This document shows positions 1 to 7,935 of a stretch of DNA of 64,000 bases, in pieces. Positions within the stretch are counted from its first letter, which is position 1; every line of letters starts with the position of its first letter. Both the position numbers and the translations under genes were made by a program. The stretch is from CAVPKN01 sp963832835 (GTDB lineage Bacteria > Chlamydiota > Chlamydiia > Chlamydiales > JAAKFR01). Location: contig CAWHVD010000001.1 in the NCBI GenBank assembly GCA_963832835.1, positions 1,674,001 through 1,738,000 on the forward strand, in the 5' to 3' direction. The notes under the pieces were generated by a model, which had not been told where the DNA came from, ran no database searches, and was given only the letters and a program-made list of their open reading frames with translations.

Positions 1-1057
1 ATCCTTCTTCCAGCATTTGTTTTTTGAGTGTGATCAGCCCCTCTTTTCCCGAAACCAAACCTTCCACCAGTAATCCCCTTTGCTCTGCAAGCAGGATCGT
101 TTTATCACTGAGAGATAGGGTTTTGTCGATCTGCTCGAACAAAGAACCCTGGGAAGTGCTCGCAATATCTTGTACATGCTCGATCTGGCTTAAGATTGCG
201 CTCAAGCCCAATGCATCGCGAGCTTGCGTGAGCTCAACATTGCTATCTTGCCCGCCCAATCCCAATAGGCGCTCGATTCTCTTGTGTATTGCCATACGAC
301 GGTCATCGCTTGTAAAATGGGCATTTTGAAAGTGTTCTAGATCGAGTTTGTAATGGTGCTTGGCAAGAGAGTCTTCGGATACCATTTGAGGACCTAGCAG
401 ATCCTTTAAAAAATCCTCTACATTTTTGAGAGACTTCAATCCCGTTTTACGCTGGTTGAAATTGAGCTGTGCCAGCTCAGTTCTTCCACGGGACCATGTT
501 TGGTTCATCCCTCCGATCACACTGAAAGTAATCAAAATGATCGGAATCACAAAAGAGAATACCAGATTCAAAGTGGCGCCCTTTAATCCAAAAAGGATGA
601 CCCCTCCGGCAATGGGTTTGATCACATTACCGAGCGCTATACCAAAAGATCCTATAGCACCTCCTCCCCAAAAAAAGACATCGGCTACCCGAGAAGTTTT
701 ACATGCGCTGACCATCAGCTTAAACTTTTGGACCGCTGCCTCAACTGCATGGTATAGGTAAAGAGGGCCACTGATGATACCGATATAGGGGACACATTCT
801 GTTGCGCGGGTTTGTTCCATAAGCGAGCACATGTGAGAAGCAATCGCAAGCATGTCCGTAACAAAAGACATCCACTGTTCATTACCGAAGAAGGAAAGGG
901 TCTCTCCGCCTATCTCTTTTGCCTGAAATGTCACACCAGCGCCTTCTTGATCCGCAGAAGGTACGGGTAGAAAAGGTCGTTTAGTGGGAGGGGAGTAGGG
1001 TAATTCTGCAGTTCTCAGAGTGGGAGCCGGTGAATCTGAAACTTTTCTTATACTCAT
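1..1057 (-). CDS. Inc-like membrane protein, C-terminus off window
   Basis: An open frame on the minus strand starts with ATG at 1057 (MSIRKVSDSPAP) and stays open to the left edge, so about 352 residues are seen and the C-terminus is missing. The first 75 residues are polar and proline-rich. Two closely spaced hydrophobic stretches follow at roughly residues 125-185 (around GGGAIGSFGIALGNVIKP and LVFSFVIPIILITFSVIGG). The rest is soluble and helical. A paired hydrophobic segment in an otherwise polar protein is typical of chlamydial inclusion-membrane (Inc) proteins, so secretion by the T3SS is possible, but this is inference. I do not recognise a family. No enzymatic motif is visible. Confidence 0.75.
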   Translation of the reverse strand, partial: MSIRKVSDSPAPTLRTAELPYSPPTKRPFLPVPSADQEGAGVTFQAKEIGGETLSFFGNEQWMSFVTDMLAIASHMCSLMEQTRATECVPYIGIISGPLYLYHAVEAAVQKFKLMVSACKTSRVADVFFWGGGAIGSFGIALGNVIKPIAGGVILFGLKGATLNLVFSFVIPIILITFSVIGGMNQTWSRGRTELAQLNFNQRKTGLKSLKNVEDFLKDLLGPQMVSEDSLAKHHYKLDLEHFQNAHFTSDDRRMAIHKRIERLLGLGGQDSNVELTQARDALGLSAILSQIEHVQDIASTSQGSLFEQIDKTLSLSDKTILLAEQRGLLVEGLVSGKEGLITLKKQMLEEG

Positions 1058-1170
1058 AATAATACACACTCTTTAAGAGCCTGCTATTATTATAATACTC
1101 AATTGTTTATATCATATTAATAAAAGATGAGAAAAGATGAGAGCGTTGAAAATATCAGGCATTTATCCGT

Positions 1171-1268
1171 TTTTGGATGATTTTGTCCCATTTTGGCGAT
1201 CTCTCGCTTAGGCGTCACCTATACTGCCAGCGCTCGAGATCGCCAAAATGGGACAAAATCATCCAAAA
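1171..1268. repeat. 33-bp perfect inverted repeat, large hairpin
   Basis: Positions 1171-1203 and 1236-1268 are perfect 33-base reverse complements (core TTTTGTCCCATTTTGGCGAT) separated by 32 bases. Inner bases 1205-1208 and 1229-1232 can pair further. It lies between two tandem minus-strand genes, in the 260-bp gap 1058-1317, which holds nothing else I can identify. It could be a transcription terminator or processing signal, or a foldback element. Confidence 0.85.
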
Positions 1269-1317
1269 AACCACCAAAACTCGATTTTTTCAATGGTCCC
1301 ACCATCACTGCTTAAGA

Positions 1318-2229
1318 TCAAGCTCTGAGCATCTGCAGAATATTTCGAGCGGCCTCCTGCTCTCGAGCATTGATCAAACAGGCATGTTTGCCCAGCCACA
1401 TGACAAGGCCCGTAAAGCCCACGCCACCACCTGCAAGTCCCAGATATACAGTCTCTATTTCTGGTTCAACGATCAACGAGATCAACAGAGCGACTGTCAA
1501 AAGGGCAGCGCCGATAGTCATGATGCCCTGAGCACATGCGGCAAAAGCCCTTTCATTGCGGTGCCCCTCTAGCAAAATGACAGCTTGGTCATAAACTTCC
1601 CGACGATCCGAGCGCACATAGGTTGGTTCGGGCTGATACTTTGGATAATATACAGGTTCAAGTTGAGGAGGGACGTAGGGAAACTGCTCCAGATGCGGTT
1701 CTTGAAATGGCACATTCTGCTGATAATGAGTAGAGTAGATGTATGGTTGTCCATAGCCTTGTTGAGCTTGAAAGGACGGGTACTGTGGCTGCCCATAACT
1801 CTCCGAAACTTGAAACGTTTGTTGGGGAAAGGCAAAGCCTTGCTGCTGTGAATAATTATCCATCTGAGGCGCTGATGCTGTTTGCCAGGGCGAAAAAGCA
1901 TCTACAGCTCCAGTAATGTCTGTTATATTTATATTACGAGCTTCCGAGAGATTGACTTGAGCTTGCACGGCACTGCGCGCAGAACGGGCTGTATAGAAAA
2001 AGCCTACCAAAGCAGAAATCGCAAAAAGTGCGATCGAAATCACCACAGCAACCTCCCCCTTTTCGCTTCTACCACCACCGGATATGCAGCAAACGGTACA
2101 GGGGCTACATCCGCCCATATTCACATTTACATCCCTACCATTATGGCTTTGGTCTGAAATCAACCCGTCATCTACTGCGTCTTGGACAACTTTTGATAGA
2201 AAAACCCGATCTGTTGCTGAAATGCTCAT
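1318..2229 (-). CDS. Inc-like membrane protein with Tyr/Gln/Pro-rich middle
   Basis: A 303-residue protein of unrecognised family. The N-terminus is polar with a short Cys-rich stretch (GGCSPCTVCC, about residues 39-48). A transmembrane segment follows near residues 60-80 (VAVVISIALFAISALVGFF). The middle (about 125-205) is low-complexity and rich in Tyr, Gln and Pro (repeated QPQYP, YGQP, YPKY). Two further hydrophobic segments lie at about 233-280 (GIMTIGAALLTVALLISLIV, then a Gly-rich helix). The paired C-terminal hydrophobic segments resemble chlamydial Inc proteins. The tyrosines might be phosphorylated by host kinases if secreted, which is speculation. It is divergent from the ABC gene at 2421 and upstream of the Inc-like gene at 1057. 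Confidence 0.7.
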   Translation of the reverse strand: MSISATDRVFLSKVVQDAVDDGLISDQSHNGRDVNVNMGGCSPCTVCCISGGGRSEKGEVAVVISIALFAISALVGFFYTARSARSAVQAQVNLSEARNINITDITGAVDAFSPWQTASAPQMDNYSQQQGFAFPQQTFQVSESYGQPQYPSFQAQQGYGQPYIYSTHYQQNVPFQEPHLEQFPYVPPQLEPVYYPKYQPEPTYVRSDRREVYDQAVILLEGHRNERAFAACAQGIMTIGAALLTVALLISLIVEPEIETVYLGLAGGGVGFTGLVMWLGKHACLINAREQEAARNILQMLRA

Positions 2230-2420
2230 AGGACCCTCTTAAAATTAAAAAGATCTCCCATTATTTACATTAGCTTAATACTTGTCATTACAAAATGTTT
2301 TTTTAATCTAGGTTAATGACTGTTCTCGAGTGAGGCTGCTTACCCATAAGACAGGATACCCTACACAGTTACGTTTTTCTCTTGATTTATGAGAGCTCTC
2401 AGGGAGAAAATACTACCATC

Positions 2421-3152
2421 ATGCTACACATCGAAGATCTTCATTTTGCCTACGGAACCAAACCCATTCTGGATGGGGTGACATTTAGGGCATATCCCGG
2501 GGAAATCATCGCCTTGATAGGGGTTTCGGGTTCGGGAAAAACGACTTTATTCCGACTGATTACAGGTTTAATCTCCGCTACAAAGGGTCAAGTAGAGATT
2601 GGGGGATGCACCTCCCCTGATCGGATTCAAATGACCACTTATATGCGCCAGGAAGACCTCTTGTTACCATGGCGCACGGTAATAGGTAACCTGATGCTTT
2701 TTTCCGAACTGGGTAAAAAAGCGTTTCAAGATTCCGCCCTTAAGGAGCAGGCCTCTCTTTTACTGCACCGCGTAGGATTAGGTGGATACGAAGATGTCTA
2801 TCCACAAACATTATCGGGTGGGATGCGCCAAAGGGTGGGACTCGCAAGGGCGCTACTGCAAAACCGTCCCCTGATACTTTTGGACGAGCCCTTTGCTTCT
2901 TTAGATGTGATTTTAAGGGAACAGCTCTATGCTCTTTTACGCACCATTGGCGACCAATACCAAAAAACAATTGTCATGGTGACTCATGATTTCCGCGACG
3001 CTGTGGCCTTAGCCGATAGAATTCTCATATTAAGCAGTGGCAAAATCGTAGCCACTTACTGCCTGGATCCTGCCTCGCGCACAGATCCCATGTGCTCCGA
3101 AAAGCTCATCCAACAGATTCGCGAAGAGCTTTTTTCGTTATCCACTCATTGA
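2421..3152 (+). CDS. ABC transporter ATPase, SsuB/TauB/ThiZ type
   Basis: ATP-binding subunit of an importer in the nitrate/sulfonate/taurine class. Walker A is GVSGSGKTT, the Q-loop region is YMRQEDLLLPW, the signature is LSGGMRQRVGLARAL, Walker B is LILLDEPF and the H-loop is MVTHDF. The length (about 243 residues) is normal for the class. I place the start at ATG 2421 (MLHIEDLHFAYG); an in-frame TTG at 2382 would add 13 non-conserved residues. The ribosome-binding site is weak, with AGGGAG rather far upstream. No permease or binding protein lies beside it, so its partner is unknown. Its 3' end overlaps the convergent HD gene by 47 bp. Confidence 0.9.
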   Translation: MLHIEDLHFAYGTKPILDGVTFRAYPGEIIALIGVSGSGKTTLFRLITGLISATKGQVEIGGCTSPDRIQMTTYMRQEDLLLPWRTVIGNLMLFSELGKKAFQDSALKEQASLLLHRVGLGGYEDVYPQTLSGGMRQRVGLARALLQNRPLILLDEPFASLDVILREQLYALLRTIGDQYQKTIVMVTHDFRDAVALADRILILSSGKIVATYCLDPASRTDPMCSEKLIQQIREELFSLSTH

Positions 3153-4320
3153 TCTCAGTTTGCCTTTGGGGATGTACATAGATACATAAAGGCTTGCTTC
3201 CTACAGGAATATCGCATAAAAATGAGGAGCTTTGCAAAGAAGTGAGCATCCCCTTCTCTTCGCTGAAGACCGGGAAGAGACGCTCAGATGCTTTAGTGGG
3301 AACATAGTCAATAAAAACGGCATCCCCAAAAGCCTTATCTAAATCGGGTAGCATCTGTTTAGAAAAATGAGGATGAGATACCTCACAAAAAGCCTTTTCG
3401 CGCTTGAGTAGGCAGAGCGCATCATAATCTCCTTGTTCTGCAGCTACGCTCAATGCCGTGAGGAGGGTATAATCGGTGTGCCGTACATAATCAGCTACAT
3501 CGGTCTTGAGCAGAGTGTGGTAGTATCTACTCATGAAACTCCGCATGTGGTTGGAATAGACACGCACCTTGGGATGATGGTAAACACGCGCATACATCAT
3601 GTAGCGAGCAATCCAAAGCGACTCGACAGATTGGATACCACTCGCTGTGACCCCCAAAGTTAAACCCGGTCCACTGGCAAGGATGCGCAGACTGTCAATC
3701 AGCTGGTGATAGTCGAAATGGCCATAGCCCACCCCGGTATAATGACCATCCCGAATGAGATAATCGATCCGGTCTGCTCCAAAATTATCCTCAGTGATCA
3801 CTTGGGAAAGGACCTTCTCCCAGGGACTGAGCGGGATATCAGCTGCAGAAGCTACTGCCAATTTGACAATATCATGTTCCGCCTCCGGTCCAATGGCGTC
3901 CCAAATGGGTCTGAGTTCTGGTGATCGAATCAAGGCGAGGGTCATCTGCTCATGCCCCCCATCGGGCAAAAGTGACTTCTCGGCTGTATGAGAAAAAGGA
4001 AGATGCCCTAAATCATGGCAAAGGGCTGCCAAGCGCAAAATGAGAAGCCAGTAACCCAGCTCCTCAGGACTTTTATCCAGTGAGACCACTTGGTTATGGG
4101 GTGCTGTCAAGGATGTATAGATGCGACCGGCAAGTTCCATGACTCCTAGCGAATGTTCAAAACGGGTATGGGTGGCCCCCGGGTAAACAAGATAAGCTGT
4201 CCCCATCTGATGAATGTAACGAAGTCTTTGGAAAGGAGCTGAATCGATGAGCTTTTGCTCTAGCGCTCCAAAACGGATAAATCCATGAACCGGATCACAA
4301 ATCTTGAAAGGGTATGACAT
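3106..4320 (-). CDS. HD-domain phosphohydrolase, COG1078/dNTPase-like
   Basis: A 404-residue HD-superfamily metal-dependent phosphohydrolase of the SAMHD1/dGTPase-like class. The N-terminal DPVHGFI and FQRLRYIHQMG, then HTRFEHSLGVMELA, the metal-binding pair CHDLGHLPFSH, and later LGADRIDYLIRD-like text (FGADRIDYLIRDGHYTG) are the hallmark blocks. Family members hydrolyse dNTPs or phosphorylated small molecules; the substrate here is not determined. It runs convergent to the ABC ATPase and divergent from the small membrane gene at 4366. The start at 4320 fits the conserved N-terminus. Confidence 0.92.
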   Translation of the reverse strand: MSYPFKICDPVHGFIRFGALEQKLIDSAPFQRLRYIHQMGTAYLVYPGATHTRFEHSLGVMELAGRIYTSLTAPHNQVVSLDKSPEELGYWLLILRLAALCHDLGHLPFSHTAEKSLLPDGGHEQMTLALIRSPELRPIWDAIGPEAEHDIVKLAVASAADIPLSPWEKVLSQVITEDNFGADRIDYLIRDGHYTGVGYGHFDYHQLIDSLRILASGPGLTLGVTASGIQSVESLWIARYMMYARVYHHPKVRVYSNHMRSFMSRYYHTLLKTDVADYVRHTDYTLLTALSVAAEQGDYDALCLLKREKAFCEVSHPHFSKQMLPDLDKAFGDAVFIDYVPTKASERLFPVFSEEKGMLTSLQSSSFLCDIPVGSKPLCIYVHPQRQTEINEWITKKALRESVG

Positions 4321-4365
4321 AATCGAGTATGATAACCTCTCTAAAAAATTCTTTTCAAGACCCTT

Positions 4366-4953
4366 ATGACTATTCCTTCCCTATCTGAACCTCAAAGAGA
4401 TGCCCTCACTACCCTTCATGATGATTTTGGCCACAAGGTCCTGCTTACAGGTTGCTCAGTAGCTGCAGCATCTTTCCTTTTGATCGGGGCCCTGATCATC
4501 ATTACAGGCGGGTGCTTATGTTTGATGCTACCGGGCATTAATGTCGTCAACCATATCATTCTCCCAGCTGTTGTCCCTGGGCTTTGTGCAATTATCTTGA
4601 GCATTCCCCTCATTATCCTGGCCGTTCGCTTAAGTAGGGACAAGAATGCCATTCGTGAACAGAAAATTGATCAAATGATCACTCTCCTCGATGAGTATGA
4701 AATTCCTAATGAGTCAGAAAAGAGCAGAGTCCGTTTTATCCTCCACAACCTTCTCGATTGGCGTTCTGACCCCGACAAACCGGGCAAAGTGCAAAAAAAC
4801 ACCCATTGGAGCATTGATTATCAAAAAAAAATCCTTGGGGATATTAAAGAGAAAATGGGTGCAGAAAAATCTGAGCGCAATGCCCGGCAAGAGAAGATCG
4901 TAACCGCTATCGATAGCGCTCTCATCAAAATCCAGAAAAAAAGGAAAAAATAA
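4366..4953 (+). CDS. Small two-TM Inc-like protein
   Basis: A 195-residue protein with two hydrophobic segments (about residues 31-50, VAAASFLLIGALIIITGG, and 62-87, ILPAVVPGLCAIILSIPLII) separated by a short turn, then a highly charged, lysine-rich C-terminal half ending in KIQKKRKK. The layout is that of chlamydial Inc proteins. No family or catalytic motif is recognised. The gene stands alone, with its 3' side followed by miniature elements A1 and E1. Confidence 0.7.
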   Translation: MTIPSLSEPQRDALTTLHDDFGHKVLLTGCSVAAASFLLIGALIIITGGCLCLMLPGINVVNHIILPAVVPGLCAIILSIPLIILAVRLSRDKNAIREQKIDQMITLLDEYEIPNESEKSRVRFILHNLLDWRSDPDKPGKVQKNTHWSIDYQKKILGDIKEKMGAEKSERNARQEKIVTAIDSALIKIQKKRKK

Positions 4954-4993
4954 TCCCTTTAGAAATTAGGGATTTTTAATACATTTGGTATAA

Positions 4994-5154
4994 TACCATT
5001 TCCAGAAAATAAAGTCACAAATTGGCACTGTATAACACGCCATTTTTGAACGATCCTTTCTCGCTTAGGTGCAAAAACATAGGCTTCGAAACGATCATCC
5101 AAATCTGTCATGTTACCCAGTACCACTTCATGGCTTTATTTTCTGGAAATGGTA
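4994..5154. mobile_element. Miniature palindromic element A, copy 1
   Basis: A 161-bp imperfectly palindromic element. The ends TACCATTTCCAGAAAATAAA are inverted at both termini. TAA is duplicated on both sides (4991-4993 and 5155-5157). It encodes no plausible protein. Other copies in the window are listed as A2 to A9. Confidence 0.9.
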
Positions 5155-5170
5155 TAAATCTATGGGATTT

Positions 5171-5405
5171 GTCGCAGCCATACAGGCTGCTGGTTATGTT
5201 TTTTTGCCTTTGACCCAGGGCGTTGCCCTGGGCTAGTGCAATCCCAGCCTTTCAGGCTGGTGCCTAAAGACGCGGGATTGGCGCAACGTAGGTTCAATCG
5301 TGAAAATCTCTTTCTCCAGCCTGAAAGGCTGAGACAGCGATAGCCCAGGGCAACGCCCTGGGTCAAAGGCAAAAAAACATAACCAGCAGCCTGTATGGCT
5401 GCGAC
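5171..5405. repeat. Palindromic repeat E, copy 1
   Basis: An inverted repeat with arms of about 88 bp (starting GTCGCAGCCATACAGGCTGC and ending in its complement GCTGCGAC) around a loop of about 60 bp. It contains the sub-palindromes GCCCTGGGC and CAGCCTTTCAGGCTG. Related copies lie at 13852, 27629 and 31910. Short frames inside it (PGRCPGL-type) are not genes. The rest of the 4954-5627 gap is AT-rich sequence (5406-5627), presumably the promoter region of the phosphatase gene, with no clear element seen. Confidence 0.88.
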
Positions 5406-5627
5406 AAACCTGAGCCAGTGGGATTGGATAGTCATACAAAATCATAAAGCCTTGGCAGGTTCTCTATGTTTTACCATGGTCTTTATACTAAATAAATATA
5501 ATATATAATGCATAGTTTAATGCGAAAGGGGACATTTTAATCTTGCTGCCACAACTTTAGTTAATATATTGTAATTTAATAAATTATAAAGTATAATATT
5601 TATATAAATTAATAATAAGGTAAAGCT

Positions 5628-6677
5628 ATGGCCTCCTCAGACTTATCCCCTATCCCACAAAAAGCCTTTGCTCAAATCCATCCGGAAAGACCTGAAAAAA
5701 CGGGAATAAAATGGGCTGCAGTAGTTCTATTCGTACTTGCCGTAGGCTCTCTGGGTGCTGCAGGTTACTTTGGCGGGCTGGCTCACTACGCGGGAACAAA
5801 CATCCTCCAATCTACAGTTTTTAAAGCCTCTCTGATTGCTGGGAGCAGCATGCTCGTTTTAAGTACCGCCCTTGCAGTCGTTAGCCAAACGCACAATAAA
5901 GCCAGCGATCTGGCCTCGGGCATTCTCGAATCCAGGATTTTTACCCCTTTCGCTTTTGCCGGGATTGCTGTGGCAGGTTTGTATGCAATTAGTGTTTTAG
6001 GGTTTGGCATACAGCCGCATACCTGGATGATCGGAGCTGCAGTAGCAGGCGGCTTTGCTCTGGGCGTTCTAGGTCATTTACCCTTCAAAGGAAAGCAAAA
6101 GATTGAGTTTGAACTCAGCGCACTGCTTCGTTTGCCCCAAAAAAATTACAATTCAATTTTTGAAACTTTGACGGGTAGCAAACTTTTTCTAGGCGCACTG
6201 CCTAACCGTCTTTTGGATGATGGTGAGACGCTGAAGGAGGTTGAAGAAGTTCAGGCTGTGCTATCTATCAATGAAGAATGGGAAACCTCAACATCTTTAG
6301 GCGTATCACTCCCCTATGACAACCAACATTGGGAGGAACTAGAAGTTACTTACAAGGCAATGAATGTACTGGACCACTCTCTATTGGAAATTAAAGAGCT
6401 GCATGACGCTGCAGACTTTATCCACAAGCAATTGCAAGCTGGTAAGAATGTCTATGTGCATTGCAGAGCAGGTGTAGGTCGTTCAGCAATGGCTGTTGCT
6501 GCTTATTTGATTAAATATGAAAAATTTACCGCCCAAAAGGCAGGAGAACGCATCAAAGAACAGAGGTCAATTTCTACAATCTTAAAACAAGAAAAAATGG
6601 ATCAGTTAATAAACTTTGTAAGAGATTGTCGAGGGAAATTAGGGTTACACCCATATGGGGAATCATGTCAGCAGTAG
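5628..6677 (+). CDS. Membrane-anchored PTPMT1-like dual-specificity phosphatase
   Basis: A 349-residue two-part protein. Residues about 25-145 hold four hydrophobic segments in two pairs, an Inc-like arrangement. Residues about 180-345 form a cysteine phosphatase domain with the P-loop HCRAGVGRSA (CX5R, Cys near 278) and the upstream block LFLGALPNRLL...LSINEEWE. That block matches the GALP...NEEYE pattern of PTPMT1, the phosphatidylglycerophosphate phosphatase of mitochondria. The general acid would come from the VLDHSLLE loop. Substrate could be a phospholipid or a phosphoprotein. The fusion to a membrane module suggests it acts at a membrane, possibly the inclusion membrane (inference). 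The start ATG has AAGG upstream. It overlaps the next gene by 13 bp. Confidence 0.85.
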   Translation: MASSDLSPIPQKAFAQIHPERPEKTGIKWAAVVLFVLAVGSLGAAGYFGGLAHYAGTNILQSTVFKASLIAGSSMLVLSTALAVVSQTHNKASDLASGILESRIFTPFAFAGIAVAGLYAISVLGFGIQPHTWMIGAAVAGGFALGVLGHLPFKGKQKIEFELSALLRLPQKNYNSIFETLTGSKLFLGALPNRLLDDGETLKEVEEVQAVLSINEEWETSTSLGVSLPYDNQHWEELEVTYKAMNVLDHSLLEIKELHDAADFIHKQLQAGKNVYVHCRAGVGRSAMAVAAYLIKYEKFTAQKAGERIKEQRSISTILKQEKMDQLINFVRDCRGKLGLHPYGESCQQ

Positions 6678-7228
6678 ATAATCAGTATTCTTCACTCCAG
6701 GCTCTAAAAGAGGCCTACACACATGTTGACAGTGTCAATCGGCATATTATCCGTGCACGTCAGGCCCAAAAAGTCATCATGCTGGTTGCTTTAGCAAGTA
6801 TCTCTCTTGTGGTTGTTATGGTGGAAATTGTTAAAGCGCAGCACTGCTCGGCATGTACTGTACAAGTGATCCATTTTGCAATCTTAGGTTCAGTTATCAG
6901 CCTGGTGATTGGCTTGGCCATTACCAAATTAGTGTCCAAGCATTTGAAACACAATCGAGACTCTTTGTTAGCAAAAATGGATGGACAAGCACTCTGCAAA
7001 GCATTCCTTACCGATCCCAAGGGCGCATGGGATGGCCTGACCAACAAGATTAAAAAAAAACAGTGGGAGAGTTGGGCAGAGTGGGCAGCTACTCAGCTTT
7101 TTTCAAAGGATAACCGCACGGATGATGAACGGTCGATGTTGGAATTTTTGCATAAAAATTGCCACTTTCTAGGTGACAATGCTGCGTTTCAAAAGCTACG
7201 CCAAGAGATTGCGGTTACCAAGACTTGA
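6665..7228 (+). CDS. Two-TM Inc-like protein, coupled to phosphatase
   Basis: I start this gene at ATG 6665 (MSAVDNQYSSL), with GGGGA four bases upstream, rather than at the in-frame upstream ATG 6626. It overlaps the phosphatase gene end by 13 bp, which suggests translational coupling. The protein is about 187 residues with two hydrophobic segments (VIMLVALASISLVVVMVEIV and VIHFAILGSVISLVIGLAI) and a charged C-terminal domain. No family is recognised. Its last codons lie inside the 3' end of tRNA-Ile, which is on the other strand. Confidence 0.72.
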   Translation: MSAVDNQYSSLQALKEAYTHVDSVNRHIIRARQAQKVIMLVALASISLVVVMVEIVKAQHCSACTVQVIHFAILGSVISLVIGLAITKLVSKHLKHNRDSLLAKMDGQALCKAFLTDPKGAWDGLTNKIKKKQWESWAEWAATQLFSKDNRTDDERSMLEFLHKNCHFLGDNAAFQKLRQEIAVTKT

Positions 7229-7283
7229 ACTTGGGACCTCGACATTATCAGTGTCGCGCTCTAACCAACTGAGCTATAACCGC
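7210..7283 (-). tRNA. tRNA-Ile (GAT)
   Basis: A complete cloverleaf on the minus strand. The acceptor GCGGTTA pairs with TAACCGC, the D-arm is AGCTCAGTTGGTTAGAGC, the anticodon loop CTGATAA gives GAT, and the T-arm GTTCAAGTC is present, with discriminator A. CCA is not encoded. It is 9 bp downstream of tRNA-Ala and overlaps the end of the convergent gene by 19 bp. Confidence 0.96.
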
Positions 7284-7292
7284 GAAATTCAA

Positions 7293-7365
7293 TGGAGGCT
7301 AGGAGATTCGAACTCCTGACCCTCAGAATGCAAATCTGATGCTCTACCAACTGAGCTAAGCCCCC
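7293..7365 (-). tRNA. tRNA-Ala (TGC)
   Basis: A complete minus-strand cloverleaf. The acceptor GGGGGCT pairs with AGCCTCC (one G-T pair), the D-arm is AGCTCAGTTGGTAGAGC, the anticodon loop TTTGCAT gives TGC, and the T-loop GTTCGAATC is present, with discriminator A. It precedes tRNA-Ile in the same transcript. The Ala-Ile pair lies outside any rRNA operon here. Confidence 0.96.
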
Positions 7366-7468
7366 ATAAAAAGAGAGAAAAAAATTGCTCTTGCCCTCTT
7401 TCATTCTTCCCTTTAACGTGGAAGGAAATAGACCATACCCAAACAATTTGTTTTTTCGCAATTTAAAT

Positions 7469-7933
7469 ATGAGATCCACACTTCTTTTAGCCATTGTCCT
7501 AAAGGCAGCCTCCCTTCTTGCCGACTCCAGCGCGGCTTACCCGCCTAATCCCTACGAGTTTGCCGGAGGCGTAAGAGCGCCCACATTCTCCGAGGCCAAC
7601 GCCGCTGCAATCCACTTCCTGAGCATTGTCGACAACCAAGTTTATGCCGGAGCCTGGTTGGAAGCCGGAGGACTGATGCACGATGTCGTCCCCCAACAAG
7701 TGTGGAGCGCCGGAATGCGCGTCGTCCGCCAGGGTCTGGGCAATGTCCGAGCTCGCAAGGTAGCCTCTCACCGTGCAGTCCAGGTCTTGCCAGGTGGGAC
7801 TCAAGGTGAATTTATGATTATCACTTATCAGACCCAATTTGCCCAAAAACCCAATTCCATAGAGACAGTTGTCCTAATGATGCATCCTCCGCTTGGATTG
7901 TGGAAGGTAATCTGCTATTCTATTAGCGGTTAA
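7469..7933 (+). CDS. Secreted DUF4019-like protein
   Basis: A protein of about 154 residues with an N-terminal signal peptide (MRSTLLLAIVLKAASLLADS). The mature part has a small domain running from AAAIHFLSIVDNQVYAGAW to PLGLWKVICYSISG. The pattern of an Ala-rich helix, the Trp in AGAWLEAG, GLGNVRARKVASH and a C-terminal WKV strand recalls DUF4019, a periplasmic domain of unknown role. I use ATG 7469, since the upstream TTG 7385 would add residues before the signal peptide. It is followed 2 bp later by the kinase-like gene, so the two probably form an operon. Confidence 0.72.
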   Translation: MRSTLLLAIVLKAASLLADSSAAYPPNPYEFAGGVRAPTFSEANAAAIHFLSIVDNQVYAGAWLEAGGLMHDVVPQQVWSAGMRVVRQGLGNVRARKVASHRAVQVLPGGTQGEFMIITYQTQFAQKPNSIETVVLMMHPPLGLWKVICYSISG

Positions 7934-7935
7934 TC

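Noticed and set aside
24..761. Plus-strand frames of 101 and 111 codons
   Set aside because: They lie opposite the long open minus-strand frame that runs from 1057 to the left edge, which has a coherent membrane-protein pattern.
5022..5445. Short frames inside elements A1 and E1
   Set aside because: The same translated patterns recur at every copy of the palindromic elements (for example PGRCPGL). They follow from the repeats and have no independent start signals.
7261..7494. A 77-codon minus-strand frame over the tRNA genes
   Set aside because: It reads through tRNA-Ala and tRNA-Ile. Such frames are a common artefact of tRNA sequences.
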